Below, in pieces: positions 47,038 through 55,886 of a stretch of 64,000 bases of DNA (positions are counted from its first letter, which is position 1; every line of letters begins with the position of its first letter). The DNA is from Leptospira hartskeerlii (GTDB taxonomy: Bacteria; Spirochaetota; Leptospiria; Leptospirales; Leptospiraceae). The DNA lies in assembly GCF_002811475.1 (NCBI RefSeq), contig NZ_NPDL01000002.1, positions 434,001 through 498,000 of the forward strand, given 5' to 3'. The notes under the pieces are model-generated. The model was not told where the DNA came from. It was given only the letters and a program-made list of their open reading frames with translations, and did no database searches. The translations under genes and the position numbers were made by a program.

Positions 47038-47577
47038 ATGAAAAAAATTGTATATGGTTTCTTCTTATTAGTTTTTCTTAATTCTTGTAAAGATTGTGCC
47101 TCAGGTAAAGAGGATCTCGTGATTTCTTTCACTGAAGAAGGAATTTATAGTATACGTCCTGAAAAAGCCATATTTGGTAGTTTGACTGCTGGAGAGGATT
47201 CAATTAATTACGGTGGAGTTTGCTTGGAAATTCAGAACCCAGATGTGTTAATCATTCGGTTTGTTGCACCTGAGAAAACAAAAGACATCTCTATGAGATG
47301 GTCTAAACTCGCTGAAGGGAAATATAGAATTAACTATAAAGATAAAGTCGCGTATTTTTATAGTCATAGGATTGATCGGGATCCGAAGGATCCGGATTTA
47401 GCATTTATGTTGAGCTTGAAGGACAGTAAGCCAGTCCCAAAAGATACGGAGGACTATGTACTTATGACAAGAATATTTAATTATCCTACTTTAGATTATT
47501 GTGCTGAATCTGAACAAAGAGAGCTAAACACCCCTCCCGATCCAGGCCCTGAAAATAACTGGGGCAAAGATAAATAG
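47038..47577 (+). CDS. Lipoprotein, candidate immunity protein 3 (follows the orphan tip)
   Basis: A 179-residue lipoprotein (signal KKIVYGFFLLVFLNSCKDC, lipobox LNSC), five bases after the stop of the orphan tip; its AAGGTGA ribosome site overlaps that stop. The mature domain has IYSIRPEKAIFGSLTAGEDS, VCLEIQNPDVLIIRFVAPEK and a proline-rich end (TPPDPGPENNWGKDK). Four cysteines in all. Tight coupling to the tip fragment is the arrangement expected of an orphan toxin/immunity cassette. No known family. Confidence 0.76.
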   Translation: MKKIVYGFFLLVFLNSCKDCASGKEDLVISFTEEGIYSIRPEKAIFGSLTAGEDSINYGGVCLEIQNPDVLIIRFVAPEKTKDISMRWSKLAEGKYRINYKDKVAYFYSHRIDRDPKDPDLAFMLSLKDSKPVPKDTEDYVLMTRIFNYPTLDYCAESEQRELNTPPDPGPENNWGKDK

Positions 47578-47684
47578 GAAACGCAAAGTATTCTTTTTCA
47601 TAGGGAATCTGTCTTTAGTTTCGTTCTTTTTTAAAATACTTTAAAAAGAGAATATAACTCCGAGATGCGAGAAAACCCCGGAAG

Positions 47685-47756
47685 GTAGGCGCATTCTTTC
47701 AATGGGAAACAACGTCGATAAGAGCAATAATCTGTAGGAATCGGGAATACGCCTAC
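47685..47756. repeat. 72-bp element bounded by 12-bp inverted repeats
   Basis: GTAGGCGCATTC on the left and GAATACGCCTAC on the right are inverted repeats with one mismatch, enclosing 48 bases with no open frame. It lies in the roughly 290-base gap between two candidate immunity genes; the rest of the gap is A+T-rich and holds a weak hairpin near 47620-47645. It could be a small non-autonomous element or an RNA hairpin. Confidence 0.45.
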
Positions 47757-47865
47757 ATGCTCACAATGAAAACTGACCTAAAAGAAATTCAATATCTTTG
47801 ATATAGAATCAAAATAGATGGACGAAAAATTGCTTAATGTATACAAGAGGCAAGGAGATTAGGAA

Positions 47866-48405
47866 TTGAAACTGAGAGCAAAGTTACTGTGCATCGTTTG
47901 TCTTATTTTATTATGTGTTCCTGCATCTAGTAAAGAAGAGGATTCATTTAATATTCTGCGTTTTGATACAACGGAAGAGTATGTAGATTTCTATTATGCA
48001 CTTGAGTCTCTTCTTCGTCAGGTTTATCCAAAAGTTACATTGGCCTGGATGCAAAGAAATACTTCGCAGTATGAATCGGATCTGGAAAATATTATTCAAC
48101 TTGCAAATTCTGATTTTGCGGAAGGAAAGAAAGTGTCTCCCGTAAAAACTACCTCGACTGGTGACTTAGGTGTTGCTGTGGTGCCTGTGATATCTCGCGG
48201 AGTGCTTTTGATGGCAAAGAGAAAGACAGTAAAGCCCACTGAGGCTGCCTGGGTCGTCGTGATCGGTTACTTAAACCAGGGAAAGGTTTTGATTGTAAAT
48301 GATTCAAAGCTTGGCGCTTCACTTGAGATACCTGGATCCGATATAAATGTTATTTACCATCTGTTTGTGCAAGACAGTAAGTCTTCAGCGAAATCGGTGA
48401 AATAA
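47866..48405 (+). CDS. Secreted protein, candidate immunity protein 4
   Basis: A 179-residue protein starting at TTG, eight bases after AAGGAG, with a Sec signal (LRAKLLCIVCLILLCVPASSKEE). The mature part has YVDFYYALESLLRQVYPKVT, VAVVPVISRGVLLMAKRKTV and AAWVVVIGYLNQGKVLIVND. It has no cysteine after the signal peptide, so it is soluble and periplasmic rather than lipid-anchored. No family recognised. It is co-oriented with the other small envelope genes and similarly A+T-rich. Confidence 0.74.
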   Translation: MKLRAKLLCIVCLILLCVPASSKEEDSFNILRFDTTEEYVDFYYALESLLRQVYPKVTLAWMQRNTSQYESDLENIIQLANSDFAEGKKVSPVKTTSTGDLGVAVVPVISRGVLLMAKRKTVKPTEAAWVVVIGYLNQGKVLIVNDSKLGASLEIPGSDINVIYHLFVQDSKSSAKSVK

Positions 48406-48451
48406 TACAAAATCTCTACTGTAATAGAATCCAATCAGAGTAAATTAATAG

Positions 48452-49081
48452 ATGAAAAAAATATTAGTGTTCTTTTTTAGTATCTTGATTGCAGCATCGA
48501 ACTGCCAGTCTTTCGGCCAATCAAAGTCACGAGAATTGACTGAAAGCTTTAAAGAAGTATTGCGAAACTCCGGGGTTTTGATCCGGCAAATAGTACCTCC
48601 GAACTTTACACCCGTGACTATAGATCCGAACGTTCTTTTTCGATACAATTATGCAATCAAATCGAATGTGGATGGGGTCGAGATCCGATATCGGGTGGAA
48701 TCAATTCCGGAATATTTGAAGGAGTTCGAAGATTTCAAAAAGAAGAATCCAAAGGCAATACTCGTCTCTCCCAAAAAGGAGGATTATTTACAGGAATTCG
48801 TAGTCAATCTTCAAAACTTGGCAGGTAGTCCGGAGAATATCTATTCATCGAGACCATTCCCTTCAAAAGCAGTTAAGGACGAGTTTGGAGCGGATTGGGG
48901 CAGCAATTCGTTTTTAGATCTAAATCCTGGATATGAAGAGCCTTATAAGCATTGTCTATTAGTGGCATTGCATAAGGACGGCGTTGCGAATGTTTATATC
49001 ATGTATTTATCTAACGACAAAGAAAAGTTATTAAAATTCGTTAAGGGAACCTATTTGTTTTATAACATAAGATTTCAATGA
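48452..49081 (+). CDS. Lipoprotein, candidate immunity protein 5
   Basis: A 209-residue lipoprotein (signal KKILVFFFSILIAASNCQSF, lipobox AASNC). The mature domain contains RELTESFKEVLRNSGVLIRQ, NYAIKSNVDGVEIRYRVESI and HCLLVALHKDGVANVYIMYL. It resembles small surface or periplasmic alpha/beta lipoproteins but no family is recognised. It is the last gene of the A+T-rich array; a hairpin follows. Confidence 0.77.
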   Translation: MKKILVFFFSILIAASNCQSFGQSKSRELTESFKEVLRNSGVLIRQIVPPNFTPVTIDPNVLFRYNYAIKSNVDGVEIRYRVESIPEYLKEFEDFKKKNPKAILVSPKKEDYLQEFVVNLQNLAGSPENIYSSRPFPSKAVKDEFGADWGSNSFLDLNPGYEEPYKHCLLVALHKDGVANVYIMYLSNDKEKLLKFVKGTYLFYNIRFQ

Positions 49082-49115
49082 ACAATAATTTTCATAGTTT
49101 TAAGAATCATAAAAA

Positions 49116-49140
49116 ACCCGCTTACGTTCAGTGGGCGGGT
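49116..49140 (+). terminator. Possible weak terminator hairpin
   Basis: A six-A run, then CCCGCTTAC-GTTCA-GTGGGCGGG: nine pairs if two U-G wobbles are allowed. The expected T-run after the stem is missing on this strand. It lies in the 335-base gap after the last candidate immunity gene. That gap also holds the imperfect palindrome GTTGATATATGTCAAC at 49229-49244 but no gene that I can support. Confidence 0.35.
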
Positions 49141-49416
49141 GTCAGTAATAGAATACCAGTTGTTGAGTAACCATTATATTAGAGTCCTTGGTCAATGATT
49201 GCTGTAAGATACTAATGCAGAACAGATTGTTGATATATGTCAACATCCCAAGCCTCTAGCTACCATAAGAAATATGAATGACAAAAACCGATTTTATCCA
49301 TACATACGTTAAACTCATTTTTCAAGTTATTCTCCTTTGATGGAGAAATTCCTGAGGAAAAATGGATGAAAATCCGTCCGTTGACCTAACAGAGCGAAAA
49401 TTTCCTCGTATTGTAA

Positions 49417-50919
49417 ATGAATTTCAGGTCGGAATTGGCGGTAATGGATCAAGAAACGAATCGTCATTGGATGAACGTTATTGTCGCGTTCTTTCTTGCT
49501 TCTCTTCCTATTCTGATCATCCAAATTCTACACCCTTACATTTATTTCGAATCTGAGATCCCTCCTTATCTTGTTTTTCATAATATAGCCGAGTCATTTA
49601 GCATTATTGTATCTATGTCTATTTTCGGAGTAGGCTGGTTTACTTACGCGCAAAGTAAGGATAAACATACTCTATTTTTAGGGACCGCTTGTTTGGGGAT
49701 CGCCTTGATGGACATGATGCACATGCTCGGATACACCGGCATGCCGGATTTATTTACTCCGAATTCTCCCAATAAATCCACTCAGTTTTGGATCATTGTT
49801 CGTTTCTTTGCTGCGATTTCGTTTTTGACGAGTGCGTTTATTCCAAATGAGAACGGGTCATTTAAGCAGAGAAGTTGGTTGCTTCTTGGATCGATTTCCG
49901 TTTCTGCATTTGCGTTTGTTTCAGTTACTTATTATCCGGATCTTCTTCCTGTCACCTTTTCTACCGAGATCGGTTTAACAAATTTTAAAAAGGTTTCGGA
50001 GTTTGTTATAATCTTTGTGCTGATACTTGCTTTGATCGCATATTGGTTCAGAATACCCAGGTTTGGCTGGGATCATACTAAATATTATTTATATGCATTT
50101 GTATTTGGTATATCCAGCGAGCTCGTATTCGCAGTATACACTACTGTATTCGATATATATAATGTATTAGGTCATATCTACAAAATCATTTCCTTCTTCC
50201 TTATTTACAGAGGTGTTTTTATTTCCTCTATCAATAGTCCTTATCGAAATGTTTTAGAAACCAACGAGAAGTTGTCCAAGTCTTTGTCTGAAAAAGAGAA
50301 TCTAATTAAGGAGGTGTATCATCGTTCCAATAACACTTTGCAAGTAATTGGCAGTCTGATCTTTCTGCAAGCGGAGGCATATCCGGATAGTCCGGAAATT
50401 AAGACAATAGTAAATAGGATCCAGGACCGTATACAGGCTATCTCTCTTGTTCATAGATTACTATTTTCCGGGCAGGATCTTTCTTCCGTGCCGATCAAGC
50501 AGTATATCTCCGAGTTATCAAATTATGCTTTGCAAACCAACGGTAATAGTTCCTGCAAGCTGAACCTTAATTTGGAAATAGAGGATCGAAAACTACTTTT
50601 TGATGCCGTAATTCCTATAGGCTTGATCCTTTCCGAACTTTTGAATAATTCGATTAAATATGCTTTTCCGGAAGCTTCTTCCGGAAATATCTCGATCACT
50701 TTTTACGAAGGTCAAGATCAAAGATTTCACTTAACGTATTCTGATGATGGAGTAGGAATTGAGGAAAATTACAATTTTAAGAACAGCAGTTCTCTAGGTA
50801 TACAGCTTGTGCAAGGGATTGCGGAAAGCCAATTATCCGGAAAGGTCCATTTTAAGACCGGTCCGAAATTTCAATGTGAGATCGATTTTCCGATCAATCT
50901 ATATAAGAAGCGAGTGTAG
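49417..50919 (+). CDS. MASE3-domain sensor histidine kinase (HisKA_2 type)
   Basis: A 500-residue membrane kinase. Eight or so hydrophobic segments form a MASE3-type sensor (YLVFHNIAESFSIIVSMSIF, ALMDMMHMLGYTGMPDLFTP). The dimerisation domain is of the HisKA_2 kind, with phospho-accepting His302 in EVYHRSNNTLQVIGSLIFLQ. A GHKL ATPase domain follows (LSELLNNSIKYAFPEASSGN, YSDDGVGI, SSLGIQLVQGI). It ends seven bases before a response regulator gene, so the two form a pair. The signal sensed is unknown. An ATG nine codons later is an equally likely start. Confidence 0.92.
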   Translation: MNFRSELAVMDQETNRHWMNVIVAFFLASLPILIIQILHPYIYFESEIPPYLVFHNIAESFSIIVSMSIFGVGWFTYAQSKDKHTLFLGTACLGIALMDMMHMLGYTGMPDLFTPNSPNKSTQFWIIVRFFAAISFLTSAFIPNENGSFKQRSWLLLGSISVSAFAFVSVTYYPDLLPVTFSTEIGLTNFKKVSEFVIIFVLILALIAYWFRIPRFGWDHTKYYLYAFVFGISSELVFAVYTTVFDIYNVLGHIYKIISFFLIYRGVFISSINSPYRNVLETNEKLSKSLSEKENLIKEVYHRSNNTLQVIGSLIFLQAEAYPDSPEIKTIVNRIQDRIQAISLVHRLLFSGQDLSSVPIKQYISELSNYALQTNGNSSCKLNLNLEIEDRKLLFDAVIPIGLILSELLNNSIKYAFPEASSGNISITFYEGQDQRFHLTYSDDGVGIEENYNFKNSSSLGIQLVQGIAESQLSGKVHFKTGPKFQCEIDFPINLYKKRV

Positions 50920-50925
50920 TCGGAA

Positions 50926-51288
50926 ATGAACAATCTAAACGTACTTCTTGTAGAGGATGAAGTGATAATAGCGATGGTGATCCGAAGAGAATTAAAGAAG
51001 ATGGGATGTACTGTAGTAGAACTCGCCACTTCAGGAGAAGATGCGATCCGAATTGCGAAGGAAGATAGGCCTGATCTGATCTTAATGGATATTACTCTTG
51101 CTGGAGAGATAGACGGGATCACCGCAGCCTCCGAGATAAAAGAGGACGCAGACATTCCTATCGTTTTTGTCACTGGATACCAAGATAAAGCAACTAGAGA
51201 AAGAGCGGCTTCGATCAAACCATTAGGATATTTTGTTAAACCTTTACAGATGGACCAATTGAAGAATCTGATAGATTCTCATTTTTGA
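50926..51288 (+). CDS. Single-domain response regulator
   Basis: A 120-residue CheY-like receiver with no output domain: acidic pocket VLLVEDE, phospho-accepting Asp55 in LILMDITLAGEIDGI, Thr in IVFVTGY and Lys105 in GYFVKPLQ. This type often pairs with HisKA_2 kinases such as the one immediately upstream, and passes the signal by protein-protein contact. Its downstream partner is not in the window. Confidence 0.94.
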   Translation: MNNLNVLLVEDEVIIAMVIRRELKKMGCTVVELATSGEDAIRIAKEDRPDLILMDITLAGEIDGITAASEIKEDADIPIVFVTGYQDKATRERAASIKPLGYFVKPLQMDQLKNLIDSHF

Positions 51289-51298
51289 TCCGAATCGT

Positions 51299-52738
51299 TT
51301 AAATATTTTTTTCAATCCCAAAACTTATGCTTAATACGGAAACGGATTTGTTGAATTGGAATTGAGCCAATTGTATCTCTTTTGCAGAAAAAATCGAGTG
51401 TGAGAGAGCCCAATCAGAGGACTCGCTTCCTTTCATTGATTTTGGAAATGCATATTCTACCGCTAAATGGAGAGCAGAGCCATTTGAAGTATAGTATCCC
51501 AAACCTCCGGCTAGATGATGCTCATTTGTGGTTCCGAGCATTGGATTTAATCCCTGAGGAGTCATTGGAGTTTTAGCATAACTGTATCCTCCTCTAAACC
51601 TAAATCCATATTTCCATTCGTATTCCGCTCCTAAAGCGAAACAATATTGATCTCTCCATCTGAAATTCATCTGCATTACGTTTGATTCGAGACCGATTGG
51701 AGTAGTTACTAATGGCTGGTCCAAGACAAAACGATTTGTTCTAAAACTCCGGGACCAAGGAATAAACTTAATATCAAAATCGAAGATCCAAGAATTTGTT
51801 CTGTAAGAGATCCCGAAAATATGTCTATCCGGCCAAACCATATATCTAGATACACGGGATCCATTTTTGATGATCGGATCTTCTCCTTCTACTTTTATCT
51901 GCCCGTCCATATGTAAAACATTTCGTAGAGTGTATGAGTAAGCGATTCTGACATTCGAGGAAAGATCATAAGAAAATCCTAATTTTCCTCCGTAGGAATA
52001 AGCTGGATCGCTATTATATGCAATGCTTCCGGGAAGTTCGATTGTTCGACTCAGATCCAAGTTTGTCTTCTTCATTTCCATAAATGCATAAGCAAGATCA
52101 AGGCCTAAACCTACGGATAGATTTCCGAATCTGTATCCGGCACCTATGGTCAGTTTTGTAAGCATAAATTTGAATTTAAGATCTTCCTGTATTTTTCTTT
52201 CCGTGCCGAAGGGAACATCGCCATTTAATGTATCGTTTAGAGATTGTTTACCTGGTGAGATTCGAGTGATATTCGAAAAAGAACCACCACCTCCGCCTTG
52301 TGTATACAATGCAAATCCGATCCCGAGTCGATCCGTAACAGGCTGAATATAGCCTATATAAGGAAAGACTGCCCTTGGAGTTTCTACGATCTTATTTTGA
52401 TAAGAAAGGTTTGGGTCTTGGTCCATAAAGGAATCTGAATATTCTATTCGAGCAAAATGAACTGAAGTCCCAAACTCCCATTTCGGAGTAGTGAGTCTTG
52501 CTAAGTGAGATGGATTGGATTCTAAGTCCATAACGGATCCGCCAATCGCTTGGAACGCACCTCCCATCCCAGCTTGTCTTGCTCCGAAAGAAGTTGGCAT
52601 AATGCCTTGGAATCCATGCACTGAAGAGTAGTTTAGGGAAGAGAAGAACAATAGAATGATGAAAAGCGAGACCAAGCCTCCATTTGATCGGGGAAATTTG
52701 TTTCTTTTTATGATATTAATTCCGAGATTCATTCTCAA
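51299..52738 (-). CDS. OmpP1/FadL family outer membrane protein
   Basis: A 479-residue outer-membrane beta-barrel. After the signal (GGLVSLFIILLFFSSLNYSSVHGFQ) comes the family hallmark MPTSFGARQAGMGGAFQAIG...DLESNPSHLARL, the N-terminal plug. The repeated strands include IGFALYTQGGGGGSFSNITR, KLTIGAGYRFGNLSVGLGLD and FRFRGGYSYAKTPMTPQGLN. FadL-type channels carry long-chain fatty acids or other hydrophobic compounds. It converges on the response regulator gene with a gap of only ten bases. Confidence 0.9.
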   Translation of the reverse strand: MRMNLGINIIKRNKFPRSNGGLVSLFIILLFFSSLNYSSVHGFQGIMPTSFGARQAGMGGAFQAIGGSVMDLESNPSHLARLTTPKWEFGTSVHFARIEYSDSFMDQDPNLSYQNKIVETPRAVFPYIGYIQPVTDRLGIGFALYTQGGGGGSFSNITRISPGKQSLNDTLNGDVPFGTERKIQEDLKFKFMLTKLTIGAGYRFGNLSVGLGLDLAYAFMEMKKTNLDLSRTIELPGSIAYNSDPAYSYGGKLGFSYDLSSNVRIAYSYTLRNVLHMDGQIKVEGEDPIIKNGSRVSRYMVWPDRHIFGISYRTNSWIFDFDIKFIPWSRSFRTNRFVLDQPLVTTPIGLESNVMQMNFRWRDQYCFALGAEYEWKYGFRFRGGYSYAKTPMTPQGLNPMLGTTNEHHLAGGLGYYTSNGSALHLAVEYAFPKSMKGSESSDWALSHSIFSAKEIQLAQFQFNKSVSVLSISFGIEKNI

Positions 52739-52783
52739 ATTTTACTAAATGCTGTAATAATTGCATTGATCCAGGTCAATTTT

Positions 52784-53143
52784 TCAGAATCTGGTGAGGT
52801 AAACCATCGGTTCCGGATAGGAGGGATAACGGATTGAAAATCTGGATGCAGTATTCGTTTTTCTTCTATCTTCGGGAAAACAAATGAATTCGATCCGGAA
52901 GTCTCGGATCTCCATCTCGGGAGGTTGGATCCCATCTATAAAATCCATCCACTCCCAAGTTGGAACATTGATAAAAAGAAGTCCCCCCTCCGGGAATTCA
53001 TAACGCGGCTCTTTCTTATATTCCTGCGAATTCCATTCTAAATGAATATACGCTCGTGGGCGATGTTCTTCGAAGTCCATTATCAATTCATAATTGATTC
53101 GATCGAGTGCCGGTTTCAGAGAGGGGAAGGAGATGGTTTTCAT
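52784..53143 (-). CDS. Hypothetical protein, coupled to the patatin gene
   Basis: A 119-residue cytoplasmic protein without signal or membrane segments; it is rich in aromatic residues (FINVPTWEWMDFIDGIQPPE, FRIEFICFPEDRRKT). Its ATG overlaps the stop of the patatin-like gene by four bases, so it is translated with it. No family is recognised. Coupling suggests a role linked to the phospholipase. Confidence 0.72.
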   Translation of the reverse strand: MKTISFPSLKPALDRINYELIMDFEEHRPRAYIHLEWNSQEYKKEPRYEFPEGGLLFINVPTWEWMDFIDGIQPPEMEIRDFRIEFICFPEDRRKTNTASRFSIRYPSYPEPMVYLTRF

Positions 53144-54030
53144 AGTTTTCGTTTTAAAAATTTCGCGGCCTTTCTTCCGATTTCTTTTCCTAATTCTACT
53201 GTTTCTTCTAATCTGGATTGTTTAGTAGTGATTAGCCCTACTGGGAGTTTAGTTTCCGGAGCGATAGTATAAATGCGGACTCCCTTCGGAGGATTAGACG
53301 CGATCTCTCTCGCTTTATTATAATTTGTATGATGTGAAAATTTCATGATTTTAGACAATTTTCTATCTAAAGGAAATGATAAAAATCTGCTAATAGAGGT
53401 GAGTGGAGGCGAAGAATGTTGTATAGGCGAATTTAATACTACCGTTATGTCCTTATATCCGGCTTGGATTAGATCTTGTAATGGTAAAGGGTTCAGGATC
53501 GCTGCATCGGAAAGATATTCTCCTTCTACCTTATATTTTCCTTTGGTTGCGATAGGCAGAGATGTTGCGGCCTTTAATAGATCGAAAAGATTTTCTTTTG
53601 TAGCTTTTCTATATTCTATGGATCTGGAGCGAAGGTTACTTACGGCTATCCTTAGTTCAGGTAATCCTTTTTTTCCTAAATTTTCGGTTAAGATCCTATA
53701 TTTTTTTCGGAATAGATAATCTATTAAGTATTTCTGATCTAAGAATGGTTTTCCGAAAAGTGGATGAAAGACTGAGATCAATTTTTTACCCGCAAGTTCG
53801 TATTTCCAGATAGAAAGAGTATGATCTCCCGAAACCGGTTCAGGATCGGGAGTGGTCGCATAATAAGCTGCGCAACAAGCTCCTGACGAAACGGCCAGAA
53901 CTAGATCGAAATTTTTGGCAGGCAGAATACAATTCAAAGAATGTAAAACTCCTCCCGCAAACGCCCCTTTCATTCCTCCTCCTTCTACCAAGAGTGCTCG
54001 CTTTCCTTTTTTTGCTTTAGGAAGTTCCAT
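53140..54030 (-). CDS. Patatin-like phospholipase (YjjU-like)
   Basis: A 296-residue hydrolase of the patatin family. The oxyanion loop is GGGMKGAFAGGVLHSL. The nucleophile Ser sits in LAVSSGACCAAYYA, where the first Gly of the usual G-x-S-x-G is Ala. The dyad Asp is in YLSDAAILNPLPL, in place of D-G. These substitutions are seen in the YjjU-type subfamily as I remember it, but activity should not be taken for granted. There is no signal peptide, so the protein is intracellular. Substrates would be phospholipids or other acyl esters. The ATG follows AAGGAG. Confidence 0.9.
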   Translation of the reverse strand: MELPKAKKGKRALLVEGGGMKGAFAGGVLHSLNCILPAKNFDLVLAVSSGACCAAYYATTPDPEPVSGDHTLSIWKYELAGKKLISVFHPLFGKPFLDQKYLIDYLFRKKYRILTENLGKKGLPELRIAVSNLRSRSIEYRKATKENLFDLLKAATSLPIATKGKYKVEGEYLSDAAILNPLPLQDLIQAGYKDITVVLNSPIQHSSPPLTSISRFLSFPLDRKLSKIMKFSHHTNYNKAREIASNPPKGVRIYTIAPETKLPVGLITTKQSRLEETVELGKEIGRKAAKFLKRKL

Positions 54031-54241
54031 GATTTCTCCTTTGTCGGAAACTAAGAATTTTATCCTTCATTTCCTGTTTACAAAAGATAAGAGATCATCT
54101 TACCCAAAAAGGTTGCAAATTCAAGATGACTCCACGGTCCATAAATTCATTTCAACTCATTAAACATGATAAATGTTAATACGCACATTGATTTCAATCA
54201 ATTGCGTTAAAAAGATTTTCAGTTAAAATTTTATCCTGAAA

Positions 54242-55870
54242 ATGAAAGAGAATAAGAAAGAAAAAATATCCTTATCCACAGAAGTATTAGTGATCGGAGG
54301 AGGTCTTGCCGGGATTGTTCTCGCTTTGGATCTACTAGATTCAGGAAAGAGAGTGACTTTGGTTGATCGAGATTCTGAGGATCGATTGGGAGGCCTTGCC
54401 AGGCTTTCTTTTGGCGGCATCTTTATGGTGGATACTCCGATCCAAAGATGGAACGGAATAGAGGATAGTGTTTCTTTAGCTCTTTCTGATTGGAATTCCA
54501 CTGCTGAATTTTCTAAAGAAGACCACCTTCCTAAACTTTGGGCAAAAGAATACGTTAACCGATCTTTAGAGGATATTTTCTATTATTTGAAAGGAAAGTC
54601 CGTAGGCTTCTTCCCTGTTGTACACTGGGTGGAAAGAGGATTGTTCAAACCGGGAAATAGTGTTCCTAGATTCCACATGGTTTGGGGAACGGGGGACGGT
54701 TTGATCTCCGCATTAAAGAAAAATTTATACGCTCATAAAAATTTAAATCGACTTCGTTTTCTATTCGGCACTCGAGCTACGGAACTGATCCGTTCCGGAA
54801 AGAAAGTCAAGGGTTGTATTGCTGAATCTGAAACGGATGGAAAAAGATACGAGATCTTAGCGGAACATACCGTACTCGCTAGCGGCGGAATTGCCGGTGA
54901 TATGCAGAAGATCAGGAAACATTGGCCTAAGTCTCTTGGTAAACCTCCCGAGACCATTTTGAACGGTTCACATAAATATGCGATCGGAGATCTACATACT
55001 GCTTCCGCAAAGATAGGAGCGAATCTAACTCATTTGGATAAGATGTGGAATTATGCTGCGGGCGTTCATCACCCCGATCCGAAATGGGAAGGAGAAGGAT
55101 TGAGTTTGGTCCCTCCTAAATCTGCTCTTTGGTTGAATTCAAAGGGAGAAAGGATCGGACCGATCCCTTTAGTTACCGGTTTTGATACACGCTATCTTGT
55201 GGAAAGGATCTGCGCTCAAGAGGAAAAGTTCTCTTGGCAAATCATGAATTGGAAGATTGCAGTAAAGGAACTTGCCGTTTCCGGTTCCGAATTCAATGAC
55301 TCGATCCGTAATAAGGATTTCTTAGGATTTTTGAAGACGGTATTTTTCGGGAATGAGCCTTTCATAAAAAAGATCAGCTCTGAATGTACCGATTTTGTAG
55401 TGGCGGATTCAATTTCAGAACTCGCAGAAGGGATGAACGAATTGAATGAAGATCGTTCAATCGACGCGGATAAATTAGAAAGAACTATTTTAGAATATGA
55501 TGGGATGATCGAAAGGGGAGAATCTTTCTATAATGACGATCAACTCAGGAGGATCGCGCAACTTCGTAATTATCGTGGAGACCGTGCTCGAACCTGCAAA
55601 TTCCAAAAGATCCTAGATCGAAAAGCGATGCCTTTGATCGCTATACGTGAATTTATTCTTACTCGAAAATCCATGGGGGGGATCCAAACGGATCTAAGAT
55701 CCAGAGTTTTAGACTCTAAAGGAAATCCTATAGAAGGCCTGTACGCGGTAGGAGAAGCAGCGGGCTTCGGTGGAGGAGGGATCCACGGAAAAGGGGCCTT
55801 AGAAGGCACCTTCTTAGGAAGTTGTGTGCTTACCTCCAGAATTGCAGCACGTTCCATTATAAAACCTTAA
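54242..55870 (+). CDS. FAD-dependent dehydrogenase (fumarate-reductase-flavoprotein/KstD-like)
   Basis: A 542-residue flavoprotein. The N-terminal dinucleotide-binding motif is VLVIGGGLAGIVLALDLLDS, followed by VTLVDRDSEDRLGGLA. The FAD C-terminal signature is LYAVGEAAGFGGGGIHGKGA, then LEGTFLGSCVLTSR. The overall plan matches the PRK12834-type FAD-binding dehydrogenases related to 3-ketosteroid delta-1-dehydrogenases. The substrate is not evident. It lies 16 bases before a ThDP enzyme gene, so both may take part in one catabolic step. No export signal. Confidence 0.88.
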   Translation: MKENKKEKISLSTEVLVIGGGLAGIVLALDLLDSGKRVTLVDRDSEDRLGGLARLSFGGIFMVDTPIQRWNGIEDSVSLALSDWNSTAEFSKEDHLPKLWAKEYVNRSLEDIFYYLKGKSVGFFPVVHWVERGLFKPGNSVPRFHMVWGTGDGLISALKKNLYAHKNLNRLRFLFGTRATELIRSGKKVKGCIAESETDGKRYEILAEHTVLASGGIAGDMQKIRKHWPKSLGKPPETILNGSHKYAIGDLHTASAKIGANLTHLDKMWNYAAGVHHPDPKWEGEGLSLVPPKSALWLNSKGERIGPIPLVTGFDTRYLVERICAQEEKFSWQIMNWKIAVKELAVSGSEFNDSIRNKDFLGFLKTVFFGNEPFIKKISSECTDFVVADSISELAEGMNELNEDRSIDADKLERTILEYDGMIERGESFYNDDQLRRIAQLRNYRGDRARTCKFQKILDRKAMPLIAIREFILTRKSMGGIQTDLRSRVLDSKGNPIEGLYAVGEAAGFGGGGIHGKGALEGTFLGSCVLTSRIAARSIIKP

Positions 55871-55886
55871 ATAAAAAGGATTCAAT

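Noticed and set aside
47578..47865. tRNA or small RNA gene in the gap between candidate immunity genes
   Set aside because: No cloverleaf arms or TTCGA-type T-loop can be aligned; only the inverted-repeat element stands out.
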